NCBI GenBank assembly: GCA_047967505.1
Contig: CM106538.1
Source: Dipteris shenzhenensis
Taxonomy: Eukaryota > Polypodiophyta > Polypodiopsida > Gleicheniales
Strand: one strand, 5' to 3'
DNA length: 64,000 nucleotides
In this document: positions 54,505-64,000 of the stretch, one piece after another
Layout: every line of letters starts with the position of its first letter
Numbering within the stretch: position 1 is the first letter of the stretch
The notes under the pieces: generated by a model
Told to the model about the DNA's origin: nothing
Seen by the model: the letters and a program-made list of their open reading frames with translations, nothing else
Database searches by the model: none
Made by a program: the position numbers and the translations under genes

Positions 54505-54672
54505 GGACAGTCCGAGAGCCTCTCACACAATCTTTCCTTCCCACCTACATAGTGCGAGACCTTCTCACACAATTGTTCCTTCCCCAATCATGAAATCGAG
54601 ACATACAAGAGCTCCTTATACAATCTTTCCTTCCCTAATCTTGAAAATAGAGAGCTTTTCACACAATATTCA
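54505..54672 (+). repeat. Diverged tandem repeat of CTCACACAATCTTTCCTTCCC units
   Basis: Four units of about 45-55 bp (AGAGCCTCTCACACAATCTT, AGACCTTCTCACACAATTGT, AGAGCTCCTTATACAATCTT, AGAGCTTTTCACACAATATT). Confidence 0.75.
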
Positions 54673-55199
54673 AAATACCGATTTAGATTCTCTCACCAAC
54701 TTCACCAAGTTGATAGATGAAGTGAACGTGAAGGAGAGATACATTGTCTGTTAAAGTCAGAGCATTAATATCAAGGAAAAAATGATTGAAAAGGCTCTAG
54801 GCATTCTTTGAGGCAATTCACAAGAAAAATTATTGGAGAAGTCATGGAAGGATAATTAAATTTTCTTTAAAAAACAAATAGCAAGTAAATATAGCAATTT
54901 AGTCTCTTCAAGACATAGAAGTGGTGGGCTATATTATTGCCTCATGCTCATGAGGAGCCAGACTCGCGACAACCCCATTTCAGTGACTATGGGAGAAGAA
55001 ACCTTGAGCTAAAGATCTCTAGAAATCCAACAACAAGGGAGATGAATGACCTCCTTAAAGGACCAAAAGGAAAATAGTGTCAGGCCATCCTCGCTTGGGA
55101 ATTTCTATGGTTGAGGGCCTCTAAGAGCTCCACATCTGTCAAAGTGGCCACCACCTATCTATTGCGATGCATGGGTGATCAATGAGGGATGTCAACCCC

Positions 55200-55570
55200 A
55201 AATGCTCTCCTCGTGAACTTTGCTTCTCGCACTAGGGATCTTGGCTGCTAACCATGAAAATAAACTACTCCCAAGTGCTATAATCAATTGAAGGCATCAT
55301 TAAGAAGAAGGCTCTTTCTTTCTTGTCCTCGTCAAACTCTATGTCATTGAATTCTCCTCCAATAATCCAAGAGTCCACATTTGAGAGCCTCTCGAAAAGA
55401 CCTCTCTAGAGAGGTGCATGCTACAGATGACATGTAGGTGCATACACATTCGAAATCCCAATCTTGGAGTCTCCCATCCTCAGGCCTATCCATGTAGCCC
55501 ATTCTCAGGCCTATACATGTAGCCCTTGCTCCTAGGCTATTAAAATGCACACACCCCACTCCCACCCTTA
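55200..55570 (-). pseudogene. LINE AP-endonuclease remnant
   Basis: Across frames the minus strand reads KIGISNVYAPT (about 55440-55475), FERLSNV and WIIGGEFNDIEFDEDKKE (about 55310-55400). NVYAP...R..L......W.IGGDFN.....DK is the central motif string of LINE endonucleases; here D is replaced by E (GGEFN). Several stops separate the pieces. Confidence 0.72.
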
Positions 55571-56149
55571 GCTAGAGACCAAAACTCTAGACCTCTTTGT
55601 CGGATATCTAAAGCTAGCCCTTGTATAATGTCAACTGATCGTCCCACCCTTGGCTAGAGTGAGTGGATGGCCAAGGGTGGGCATTGAGGTAGAAGAAGAG
55701 AGGAAGGGGATGGAAGTCTACCAAAATATCAAAGAATGCCTCTCCCTTACGTGTTGTAGGTCATCCAATGTCTCCTCCTCTTGGGTGGGGGGCTGGTGAT
55801 GTCTTTGGATCTTTGCACTTTCCTTGCTAGGATTCTTGCAGTCCATGCAAGTCCCACCTCCCTCCATTCCTCCCTAATTAGAAAATTCCAAAGGTCCCCT
55901 CCCTTCTTTCAGATTTCAGAGCATCATTGCATGGATAATTCCCATATTCCGGAGCATCATCTGGATTATCATTCTCCTTCCATCCCTCCTAGATGGAATA
56001 TGGCGGTGTGGACCATCGGAGGGATAATAACTCGAGTCATTCTCGGATGGCTCAACCTAAGAGGTTTGAGAATCCCACCATTGTCTATCTATGTAGGGAG
56101 ATCTATACTCTTGCCTCTCCTACTATTTTCTTGGTCAAGGCTACGAGTG

Positions 56150-56560
56150 GGAGGAGGCATGACTTGTACTATAAGGGTAAGCTCTTGCATGGGTGTCCCA
56201 TCTATTTGCACGTGAGGCACTGCCTTGGGAGGCCAAAGACCTTGATCCTCTATCTTTTCTCATCAATGTCTAAGGTCTTTAAAAGAAACTCCTCTATAAG
56301 GGACTCTAGTAACTCCACGGTCATGTTAATCCATAGAATACCATCATTTGCAAGGATTGAGGCTATTATGGGTGGGGATAGTAGCACGGTTCTGAAGCAA
56401 GCCTTGATCAAAGATAGAATCAACCTATATTCCTTCCAAAGCATCAGCAAATGTGACATCATGGGAAACCTTGCCACATTATATATCGTCTCCATGTTGC
56501 CTACCATAAAATTGTGGTACTAAGGTTTGAAGAAGACCAAGTGGAGGCCATAAAAGATGG
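56150..56560 (-). pseudogene. LINE ORF1-like remnant with damaged CCHC knuckle
   Basis: An 85-codon frame at 56250-56507 gives NMETIYNVARFPMMSHLLML and ACFRTVLLSPP...ANDGILWINMTVELLESLIE, in the style of the region before the zinc knuckle in plant LINE ORF1. After a stop it continues RIKVFGLPRQCLTCK-MGHPCK. The Cys-Cys-His of a CCHC knuckle is visible (QCLTCK..GHP) but the fourth ligand is not. The plus-strand 176-codon frame at 55993-56523 is antisense to it. Confidence 0.45.
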
Positions 56561-56600
56561 CCAAGGACTTTGCTCCGTAAGGCTTTGGTAGTGATGGGAG

Positions 56601-58507
56601 AACTCTATTGAGGAGGAAGACTCCTCTCCCATAGATGGATGTGGTCACCCTCTAGTGCCAAGCTCACCTGAACCTAACTTGAAGTGGGCATGAGGCCCAT
56701 AATGTGCCACATTATTGCTCTACCTTGAAGGGATTGTATAGCTATTTGCACCTACTACTTGTCCTCTAGAGAAAGGGAGATCAAAATTGTTGGGGGCTCG
56801 AGGACTTGCCCCATGAGAGACCCTATGGCCAAACTAAAAATTCATTGACAACCTTTCTCTTTTTTGGCAAACAAAGAACACCACCTTCCAATGCAACAAG
56901 AGGAGGGAGGAGGATGAAGGGGAATGGTAAGGGGAGATGGGAAATGATAGAGAAACAATGAGAAAGAAAAACCCTCAAGGGGTGAAAAAGAACAACCCAA
57001 AGGCTTTAGAAAAGGAAAAAAGGGGAATGGGCTTGAGAGGTCTGCTCTTAGCCCAAAAAGAGCTAAGTGCTAGCAGGATTAGCAAATGGAGGAGGGCAGA
57101 AGGATAGCAACCAATCATAGAGAGAGGAGTGAGGGTCGGCTAGTAGGGGCAAGTAGGGAGAGCCCTATGGACTTGATCATAGTTTTTTGGGGCACCTTGT
57201 CCTTGTGTCCTAAGTAACCACATTAATAAGTAAGAGCCAAGAAACCACACTAGTAGTAGGTAAAATCCAAGTAACCCTATATGCACAAGTTGTAAGCTTG
57301 GCAATGCCACTCATGGGGACAAAAATAGTTGAATCCAAAATTTCCAGTAGATCATAGTTGAACTAATAAACCCAACCTTTGAAACAAATTTAAATAGAGC
57401 TTTCTTCTAGTAGGTTCCAATCATGGAGATTAAGAATGGGTCCACCCTTCTCACACTTTCGCCATTATTTAGACATAAACTATTCATACGTTGATGGCCA
57501 TTTGGACGAGCATGCAAGAGACCTCACGAGTAGCCTCCAAGCAGCTTCTGCCAAGAGGGCTATATTCCTTAGGGAATGGAGAAGCTCTCATTTTTCTTAG
57601 AGTACACCGCAGGCTTGAGATGGCACTTTCAGCCCACAACCTTGATTTATTTCTTGTTCCCTCTGAGGAGCTCTTTATTGGCCCCTTCTAGGGTGTGCTT
57701 GCCTGATGTATTTCTACATGGAGCTCTTGTGGGTTTTGTTCAAACTCAATAGAAGTCATTTTCTCGAAAAGGAAAGTTAAGATCTCCCTCAATGGGTCCT
57801 CCAACAGACAAAGAGGGAAGAAGGGACAATACTTCAAGATGGAAAAGAAGCATGGAATAAAAATTTCCTCATAATGCCAATTCTAAGATTTGAGGAGACT
57901 AACCAAGCTAGTATTCAACGTGGCGAGATAAAGAGGGGAATCAGTGTCCAAATTACACCCTACGTAGAAGACATATTAACAAAGTTGAATGCATACCTAG
58001 GTTGTCACTAGAGAGGACGCATGGTACAATAGATGCAAAAGGAGAGTAAGATTGTGTATGCAACAAGACCAAATCAAACGTCCTAGGGTGTTTAGATCAT
58101 CAAAGGAAGCAACAATTATGGAGGCAAAGGCTCACCACCACCCATCTTATTACCTATTACTAGGATGAGAAAGAGGCTTTCCGATAGAAGATGGTGTCTA
58201 TATCATATCATCACATATATAACAAAGTAATTTTTATAAGAGGTTTTAAATAGAAACTAGCATTTCCATAGATTAAGCTATTTTCAAGAGTTTGTAGAAT
58301 CAAAAAACATACAATGTAACATAAAGGATTACACCACATAATCTACCATCTTCTAATGTATTGAAGTGGTACGTCTACAGGGAAGTAGAACGAATGACAT
58401 GGTAACTCTAATTCTATGCAAATCTATGCTGTGTTTCACCATAAACTTTTTGGCCTGCCCTTGGCCAAGTCTAAGTGATGGTGCATCGTTTAAGAAGCTA
58501 AATTTCC
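56601..58507. other. No gene recognised
   Basis: Intermediate-GC, purine-rich in parts (56870-57140). A segment at 57533-57622 resembles 60658-60740 (see findings). Confidence 0.5.
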
Positions 58508-58579
58508 ATTTATGGCCCCATCATTTTCTCCCCCCCCCCTCTCTCTCTCTCTCCTTCTTCTTTTGCTGCTGCTACTTCT

Positions 58580-58630
<51 letters not shown>

Positions 58631-58830
58631 TGGCCCCATCATTTTCTCCCCCTTTCTCTCTCTCTCTCTCTCTTCTTCTTTGCTCAATTTGCCCCGGAAG
58701 GCCTCTTGAATGTATTCAACTTGGTTTTTGGCGTCCCCCTAGGGCATTGGCCTAATTGATGGAGTCTTCTCAAAGAAGCTAAATTTTTATTTATGGCCCC
58801 ATCATTTTCTCTCCCTCTCTCTCCTCTTAT

Positions 58831-58875
<45 letters not shown>

Positions 58876-58951
58876 GCTCGCTAAGCTAAAATTTCATTTA
58901 TGGCCCCATCATTTTCTCTCCCTTTCTCTCTCTTTCTCTTTTCTTTGCTGC

Positions 58952-58982
<31 letters not shown>

Positions 58983-58996
58983 AGGCCTCTTGAATG
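58508..58996 (+). repeat. Compound minisatellite: ATTTATGGCCCCATCATTTT units each followed by (CT)n
   Basis: The 20-base word starts at 58508, 58626, 58789 and 58896. Each copy is followed by TCTC and a long CT run. GGCCTCTTGAATGTATT closes the second (about 58699) and fourth (about 58984) units. The Ser/Leu frames here are artefacts. Confidence 0.9.
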
Positions 58997-60556
58997 TATT
59001 AATAAAAAGAGATTTGAGATTACGTAAAGTACCAAGCAACACCCCATGCAGGGTGGCTCCCACATCACGCTGCAGATGACTAGTGTGAGTCTTGACATGC
59101 AACACTGGCAAGATTGCATGTCAGGCCAAGATGGTACCATAAACTAGTTTTACCCTATTGCGTGCCAAGGAAAGTCCACCACCGAAGACGTTAGTTGCTA
59201 TAGTATCTGGTAGATGCTAGCCGATAACTGTGGAAAGTGTAATTTCGCAAGGATCATCCGTCAAGCACTAAGTAAACCATTAAACAAGCAATTTGGTTAG
59301 TTTGTTGAATTCGCTTCTGTTTTAGTTACGCTTGGTAGACGATACTTCGGTCGAGTGTCACAGGTTTAGTTAGGAGGTGAAACATAATGTCTATGAAAGC
59401 TCAATTTGAGCACGGATTTAAAGCTTTGGAAAATCGCCCTCCTTGAATGACTGAGGACATTGAAGTGAATAAGGCACATTTTGTTTTCCAAATACTTTTC
59501 CAAGGCATTTGGAAAACAAAATAAAATGCTTGGGAGACTATTTATCCCATTTGGTAATTTGTATACAGACGGCCTTATTTTTGTGAGAAACTTCTTTTGA
59601 CATTTTTAAGTATTGAGAAGCTAAAGTTGATTTTACTTTTGTTTGTTATGGTTGTCTAGTTGGAGCTTAACCTTGCCATTTTGTCTGGAGCCCTTTATGT
59701 ATACTCCACGTAAGTAAGGTCAACCTCCTTATCAGTTTAATATGTAAATTATTTTTTAATTTGTCTTCACTTATTGAATGACATCATCTTGTAGGCAACA
59801 ATGCCTTGATTAAATTTGAAAAAGTCCTTTATGATGTATTCACGATTGTAGAAATAAGAATGCATGCAGAGAGAAAACACGCTTGTCTACGTGAAAAGAA
59901 GCTTGTATTCATCAACGTAGGTATAAACCATATAGGCCAAATGTTGACGGTTACTGAAATTGACCAATAGAGACGATCCAAAAGGATCGTCCTTATTCAA
60001 GCTATCCTAGAAAAGACCTTAGGACTGAGGTATCAAGCAGAGACCTCTGCTTGAAAAGACGCAACCCAACTTCAATTGCACGGGCTGGGTCGCCTCCATC
60101 TGAAACCTGGTGAGAATACCAAGCATGTATCTCTGTTGATAGAGCTTGATATCACTTGTAATGGAATCTCTTTGAATTTGTATGTCGAAATACTAAGCAT
60201 GACCATTGTCAATCATTTCGAACTCAAGAGAAAGTTGAAACACTGCAGACAGGCAAGGATCATCTTTAAGATTTGCTAGTCAATTGAGCACCGCATTCTT
60301 TCTCCCTGCTTCATGACCTAGGACTTGGTGGCTTGGCTCTCTCTTTCGGGGCCTTAGGTCTTTTATGAGAGACATGGTACTTCTTGGGCTATCCCACCTC
60401 AACAACATTTGGTCTAATCATGCTCTCTCCCGTCTCTCCTTACAAACCTGCTTATGCCTTAGTAGATACTTCATGGGAGATTCTGACATATTATAGTGTG
60501 GCATATTTGGAGATCCAGATGCGCAAAGGCTTTGGATCGCTCCGAGATCCACCCTT
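58997..60556. other. No gene recognised; contains a foldback
   Basis: No coding domain recognised. Includes the inverted repeat at 59478-59522. Confidence 0.5.
59478..59522. repeat. Perfect 16-bp inverted repeat
   Basis: ATTTTGTTTTCCAAAT (59478-59493) and ATTTGGAAAACAAAAT (59507-59522) are exact reverse complements with a 13-base loop. Confidence 0.9.
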
Positions 60557-60632
60557 CACACACCTTGGCCAGTATTTGGACAGATGCTGCACACACCTTG
60601 GCCAGTATTTGGACAGATGCTGCACACACCTT
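60557..60632 (+). repeat. 33-bp perfect tandem repeat, 2.3 copies
   Basis: CACACACCTTGGCC...CAGATGCTG at 60557-60589 and 60590-60622, plus the first ten bases again to 60632. The unit length is a multiple of three, so the plus-strand frame at 60384-60746 remains open through it (repeating GQYLDRCCTHL). Confidence 0.92.
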
Positions 60633-60741
60633 GATGTGAGCATGCAACAATTTTTCCTGGCAGCTTCTACTAGGAGGATTGTTTTTCTTAGGGAGTGGAG
60701 TGGCTCACTATTTTTCCTGGAGTCCGTTGCAGAGTTGAGAT

Positions 60742-60920
60742 TGTAGGAACAAGAATGGAGAAGAGTTGTGAACATGAGAACAAGAAGTGAACGCAAGTGA
60801 ACTCCAACTGAAATGTTCAAATGAAACAATACAAGTACTTGGTAAATATAGTACCCAAGTACTGGTCAACCATATAGTTGACTTATGGCCTACAACACCA
60901 TATCATTGTAGATATCTCTA
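60742..60920 (-). repeat. 3' LTR of a minus-strand copia element, 179 bp
   Basis: The minus strand starts TGTAGAGATATCTACA, itself palindromic, right after a polypurine tract (TGAGGGGGGATT, plus 60921-60932) and ends GTTCCTACA, so the ends are TGTAG...CTACA. It lies 130 bases beyond the RNase H stop. The 5' LTR and most of the element are missing. Confidence 0.65.
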
Positions 60921-61050
60921 CAAATCCCCCCTCAATGATAAGGTTGAAGTACTCTAGAATCTAGTCTTAGTAGTACCTGAAGTACCTTGGTTGCACAAAT
61001 TCATCCACATGAGGATATAGCAACCTATGGGAGTACAAAAGAAAACAATG

Positions 61051-61611
61051 TCATTTTACAACCCCCCTTGACATTGTTTGTATGTCTCGTATCCCCAAGC
61101 CATGTCGATGTCGTGTGAAAAGAGGTGCTGACATGCTTTTAGTGAAGATATCGGCCACATCGTCCTTAGTGGAACAATATGTGAGGTCGATGAAGCCATT
61201 TGTAATACAAACCTGCACATAATGATAGTGATTCTCAATGTGTTTCATGCGAGCATGAAATACAGGATTGTTTCCAATAACAATGCAACTCTGGCTGTCA
61301 CAGAAGATCTGAGTTGCATCACCATCCTGAGCATTATACAAGTCATGCAGAAGCTTCCTCAACCACATACATTCCATAGTGGCTGAATTTGCAGCTTTGT
61401 ACTCTGCTTCATTGCTAGAGAGAGACACTCGGTCTTGCTTCTTACTGAGCCATGAGATACATGTTGAGCCCAATGAGAAGCAATAGCTGGAAGTGGACCT
61501 GCGATCATCTATGTCCCCTGACAAATCTGAGTCGGTGAAGCCACTCACAGAAATGTCACCATCTGAAGCATAATGCAATTGGCTTTGAAAGGAGCATGAA
61601 GATGAGTACAA
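61051..61611 (-). pseudogene. Copia RNase H, 3' end of pol
   Basis: An unbroken 186-codon frame. From about residue 13 it is typical copia RNase H: VSGFTDSDLSGDIDDRRSTS (first Asp), SLSSNEAEYKAANSATMECM (Glu), QIFCDSQSCIVIGNNPVFHA (Asp) and HIENHYHYVQVCI, then KDDVADIFTKSMSAPLF and a natural stop. The first dozen residues do not match and mark the truncation point; RT, integrase and gag are absent to the right. Within what remains there are no lesions, so the fragment broke off comparatively recently. Confidence 0.9.
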
Positions 61612-62013
61612 CTCTTGAATGAATATGGGAGGCCTAGGGCCTTTCTTTATAGACTAGGCCTAGCAAAAAGCTAGGGCCTGCTTTCTAAAAGAAAGTTTTA
61701 CAAAAAAAACCAAGCTTTTGGTGCTTTTGGTGCCTTATGTATCTCATGGGCCCTCCTTTAAAGAGGTGCCCCCCTTGTCCATGCTTTTAGGCCTCGTGGG
61801 ATGTGGCTTTTGTGCTTTTCTCCCCACTCTTGGGTTCTATTTGCACTCTCTTAGGTCCTACACATTGCACAAACAAGTTCCAACACGTTAACCCATCAAA
61901 GGTTAGCGAAATGCATGCATTCCTAGTTTTTGGACTCATCCTAGTCCCTTGTGGACGTCCCCACAGTTCTCTTCTACCAATGCAAAGCAAAAGTAAAAGT
62001 AGTTAAACTTATT
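61612..62013. other. No gene recognised
   Basis: Contains AGGCCTAGGGCCT/AGACTAGGCCTAG (about 61630-61675), a cluster of short palindromic words, and no coding domain. Confidence 0.5.
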
Positions 62014-62141
62014 CTAGTCCCTGCTATGCATGATGGAGTTTATGGTTTTCAATATTATGAGTGACTATCGTGAGATTGAAACTGCACTATGTTGTATTTT
62101 TAGAGGATGAGTTTGGGAATGTTCCTGGATTCATCTAGGTA
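62014..62141 (+). repeat. 128-bp terminal direct repeat, left
   Basis: CTAGTCCCTGCTATGC...GGATTCATCTAGGTA, matching 62553-62680 with about four differences (around 97 percent identity). The preceding bases AAACTTATTCTAGT (62005-62018) recur just after the right copy. Confidence 0.88.
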
Positions 62142-62552
62142 TATGCTTCTGCCGTATTAGCGGACATGCAAATTTCACCTTTGTGAAGTTTTCGTCCAAG
62201 TTGTGGCCTGCTGGTATTGCGATAATTCTTTCTATCTTAAATGGTGTGTTTCCCTATCAGCTCGTTTGGGAGAGACTAAAATGAAATCGTTTAGACTTCA
62301 CAAGCAATTGTAGCTTGAATGAAGAGATTAGGACTACTTTTTGATTAGCCTTCTCCTTTAGTGCTAGCCTTCGTCATGGCTGAGTTTGCCCTTCACCTCT
62401 GCAATGCCGACAGAAACTCAGTACGAAGACTTTGTATAAATGGATGCTCAAGTAGGTGGGTGTGTGGATTCGTATGTGTGAGAGCATATTTTTATACTAT
62501 GGTCTACACGCACTGTTGGGCGCTGATGATGTCTGTGGGGATGTCATCGTAG
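62142..62552. other. Spacer between the terminal repeats
   Basis: 411 bp without an unbroken coding frame, primer site or polypurine tract that I can recognise. Confidence 0.6.
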
Positions 62553-62680
62553 CTAGTCCCTACTATGCGTGATGGAGTTTATGGTTTTCAATCTTATGAG
62601 TGACTATCGTGAGATTGAAACTGCACTATGTTGTGTTTTTAGAGGATGAGTTTGGGAATGTTCCTGGATTCATCTAGGTA
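62553..62680 (+). repeat. 128-bp terminal direct repeat, right
   Basis: Partner of 62014-62141. It is followed after one base by AAACTTATTCTAGT (62682-62695), the same 14 bases that overlap the left edge of the structure. Confidence 0.88.
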
Positions 62681-62935
62681 CAAACTTATTCTAGTGAACC
62701 AAAGTCAGTTTTCTTTGACCATAGTCAATCTGATAAAGACTCTTCTTTATTTCTTGGGAGAAATACCACTTGGTGACATTCTTGACCGTTTGCAAGCCAA
62801 CTATATGATACTGCTTTTGCTAGTCTCCAAATCCCACCTCTTCAACAAGTTATGATGCTCATTTTTGCTCTTCTTGCTTCTTGGTGCACCTTCATCACCA
62901 CTCAAAGTGGTCTTATGACTCTAACCTCATAGGAA

Positions 62936-63165
62936 AAATCCTTTAAGAAGACGCGATGAGAAAGCGACAAGAATCCATTGCCAACCTCTCTTCACCAACC
63001 GTCTTCTTCACAAATCCATTGCCAACCTCTCCTCACCAACTGTCTTTTTGACAAATCCATTGCCAACCTCTCTTCACAAATCCTTCAAGAAGACGCAATG
63101 AGAAAGCAACAGGAATCCATTGCCAGCCTCTCTTCACCAACTGTCTTCTTCACAAATCCTATGAA
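62936..63165 (+). repeat. Higher-order minisatellite with a 41-bp unit
   Basis: AATCCATTGCCAACCTCTC units start at 62972, 63013, 63054 and about 63114. An AATCCTT(T/C)AAGAAGACGC segment precedes the first and the last group (62936 and about 63078). The open frame at 62978-63244 is produced by the repeat. Confidence 0.85.
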
Positions 63166-63597
63166 CAATAAGTTCACCACCGGTCCAAGCATCCTCCTTC
63201 AAATTAACCTAATAATCATGAACAGTTCCCTCCACTTTTGTTGACTTCAACTGGAAATCAATCAAGTCAGTCACAACCATCCAAGAATGAAAAATCTTTT
63301 GCCCACTCTCAAGGATCCACGGTCGTTCCAAGATCCTTAAGAATCCGTCTTTAGACTCGAGCAAACATGTTTACATCCAATCCCCCTTTGCAACTATTTT
63401 GCTCCACCACCTCTACGGATTACCCCCCAAACTTTGTTGATGCCACATAGTACCTGGACAAAAGTGCCTCCCAACATGTGACCTCGCACCATAGTTGCCA
63501 CAGAACGGGGCTTTGACATCCGGAATGTCTGGAACATTGTTCTGACGAGAGGACATGCAAGGAACGCCTAGAACGTGCTCGGAATGCTCTCAGGTAG

Positions 63598-64000
63598 AGT
63601 GCTACCACGGAGCGTTGTTTCGGCATTCCCAAAAGGCTTTCCAGCCCTAATGATGGCATTCATGATGCTCACTCAACTCTTGTGGTTGCTCCACGTGCCC
63701 CTCCCATGCAGCTGCCAAATCCAGCTCTAGGACTGTGCTACCTCTTGCCACTGGGCCCACCACCCCGCATCCAATGCTCCTCTGGTCCATCAACTATCTC
63801 TAGCTCAGCCCGCGCCAACCCATGTGTCGCTAGGACTCTGATCAACAAGTTATGTGTAGTTAACGTTGAGGTAACTAAACCCCCACATGCATTCGTGGAT
63901 GGGGAGGATGACAACTTCATCGATGCACTCTTTACTCTTCTCCCTGATGAACGCGACCCTCCACCTGTAGTCAACGCTCCTCTCTTATTACCCCGTAATC
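63598..64000 (+). CDS. Open frame running off the window end, unknown product
   Basis: A frame of 134 codons without a stop from 63598 to the last base, in a GC-richer stretch. It encodes NDGIHDAHSTLVVAPRAPPM, a Pro/Ser-rich segment and then an acidic part, AFVDGEDDNFIDALFTLLPD followed by ERDPPPVVNAPLL. A first ATG is at about 63709. No domain is recognised and the end is outside the window. It could be a gag-like protein, a host exon or chance; a complementary frame on the other strand (63738-63974) is equally open. Confidence 0.22.

Larger units (their letters stand above)
54900..56600 (-). mobile_element. Second LINE remnant, minus strand, 5' part
   Basis: Reading down from 56600: an ORF1-like region with a damaged zinc knuckle, then an AP-endonuclease region. 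The RT is not seen; sequence beyond about 54900 changes to the tandem repeats at 54.5 kb. Order and strand agree with a truncated plant LINE, perhaps from the same broad family as the element at 15.8-18.1 kb. Confidence 0.62.

Noticed and set aside
54281-54754. A 157-codon protein gene
   Set aside because: Leu/Ser/Pro/His-biased composition over a pyrimidine-rich tandem repeat; no domain and no splice or promoter support.
55993-56523. A 176-codon plus-strand gene
   Set aside because: It lies antisense to LINE ORF1-like sequence, has no recognisable domain and no supporting signals.
63000-63165. CRISPR-like array
   Set aside because: The 41-bp units are contiguous minisatellite units without unique spacers, and the DNA is eukaryotic.

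Overview
The window is nuclear DNA of a land plant, most likely a homosporous fern (Adiantum/Ceratopteris type). The evidence is a long intronless P-L-S PPR gene with the style of E and DYW tail typical of ferns, Ty1/copia and Ty3/gypsy chromovirus elements with plant-type tRNA-iMet primer sites, plant LINEs with a CCHC ORF1, AT-rich filler DNA and abundant CA, TA and CT microsatellites. The fern assignment is inference from protein style, not from a search. There are no rRNA genes, no full tRNA genes, no CRISPR arrays and no prokaryotic operons.

The layout is gene-poor and transposon-rich. 0-5 kb: a short palindromic repeat, a tRNA-derived SINE and a decayed chromovirus pol with chromodomain and probable 3' LTR. 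6.8-7.9 kb (minus): a clean first exon of a type II membrane protein, possibly GT61-like, ending at a perfect splice donor. 8-15.7 kb: no convincing gene; a 1.9-kb pyrimidine-rich tract and direct repeats. 15.8-18.1 kb (minus): a LINE with ORF1 and the 3' RT-zinc domain but with endonuclease and RT deleted. 18.6-24.5 kb: a structurally complete copia element with LTRs, target-site duplication, primer site, polypurine tract, gag and pol, all carrying disabling lesions. 25-28 kb: a decayed unknown reading frame and nested repeats. 30.3-32.7 kb: a second copia element whose integrase has an internal inversion. 32.9 kb: a scrap of endonuclease-like sequence.

33.9-37.3 kb holds the best gene, a PPR protein of 996 residues with nine P-L-S triplets. 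It ends at a TGA where a Trp is expected, and the E+/DYW deaminase region downstream is recognisable but split over three frames. 39.8-40.75 kb looks like a minus-strand LTR that has a primer site on one side and a polypurine tract on the other. 42.4-43.2 kb (minus) is a decayed coiled-coil frame. 45.6-46.7 kb has long microsatellites and a second SINE. 48.6 kb has a likely first exon of an unknown gene. 49.7-51.4 kb is a heavily decayed copia pol. 52-54.7 kb is satellite-like. 54.9-56.6 kb (minus) is a second LINE. 58.5-59 kb is a CT-rich minisatellite. 60.7-61.6 kb (minus) is a copia RNase H with its LTR. 62-62.7 kb is a small insertion-like structure with terminal direct repeats and a 14-bp flanking repeat.

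The genes do not form a pathway. The only candidate host genes are the PPR gene and the two first exons; everything else recognised is mobile-element debris in different stages of decay. Many in-frame stops in the decayed elements are TAG, which fits loss of CAG or TGG codons by cytosine deamination. I did not find a convincing new biological system; the most unusual items are listed as findings.
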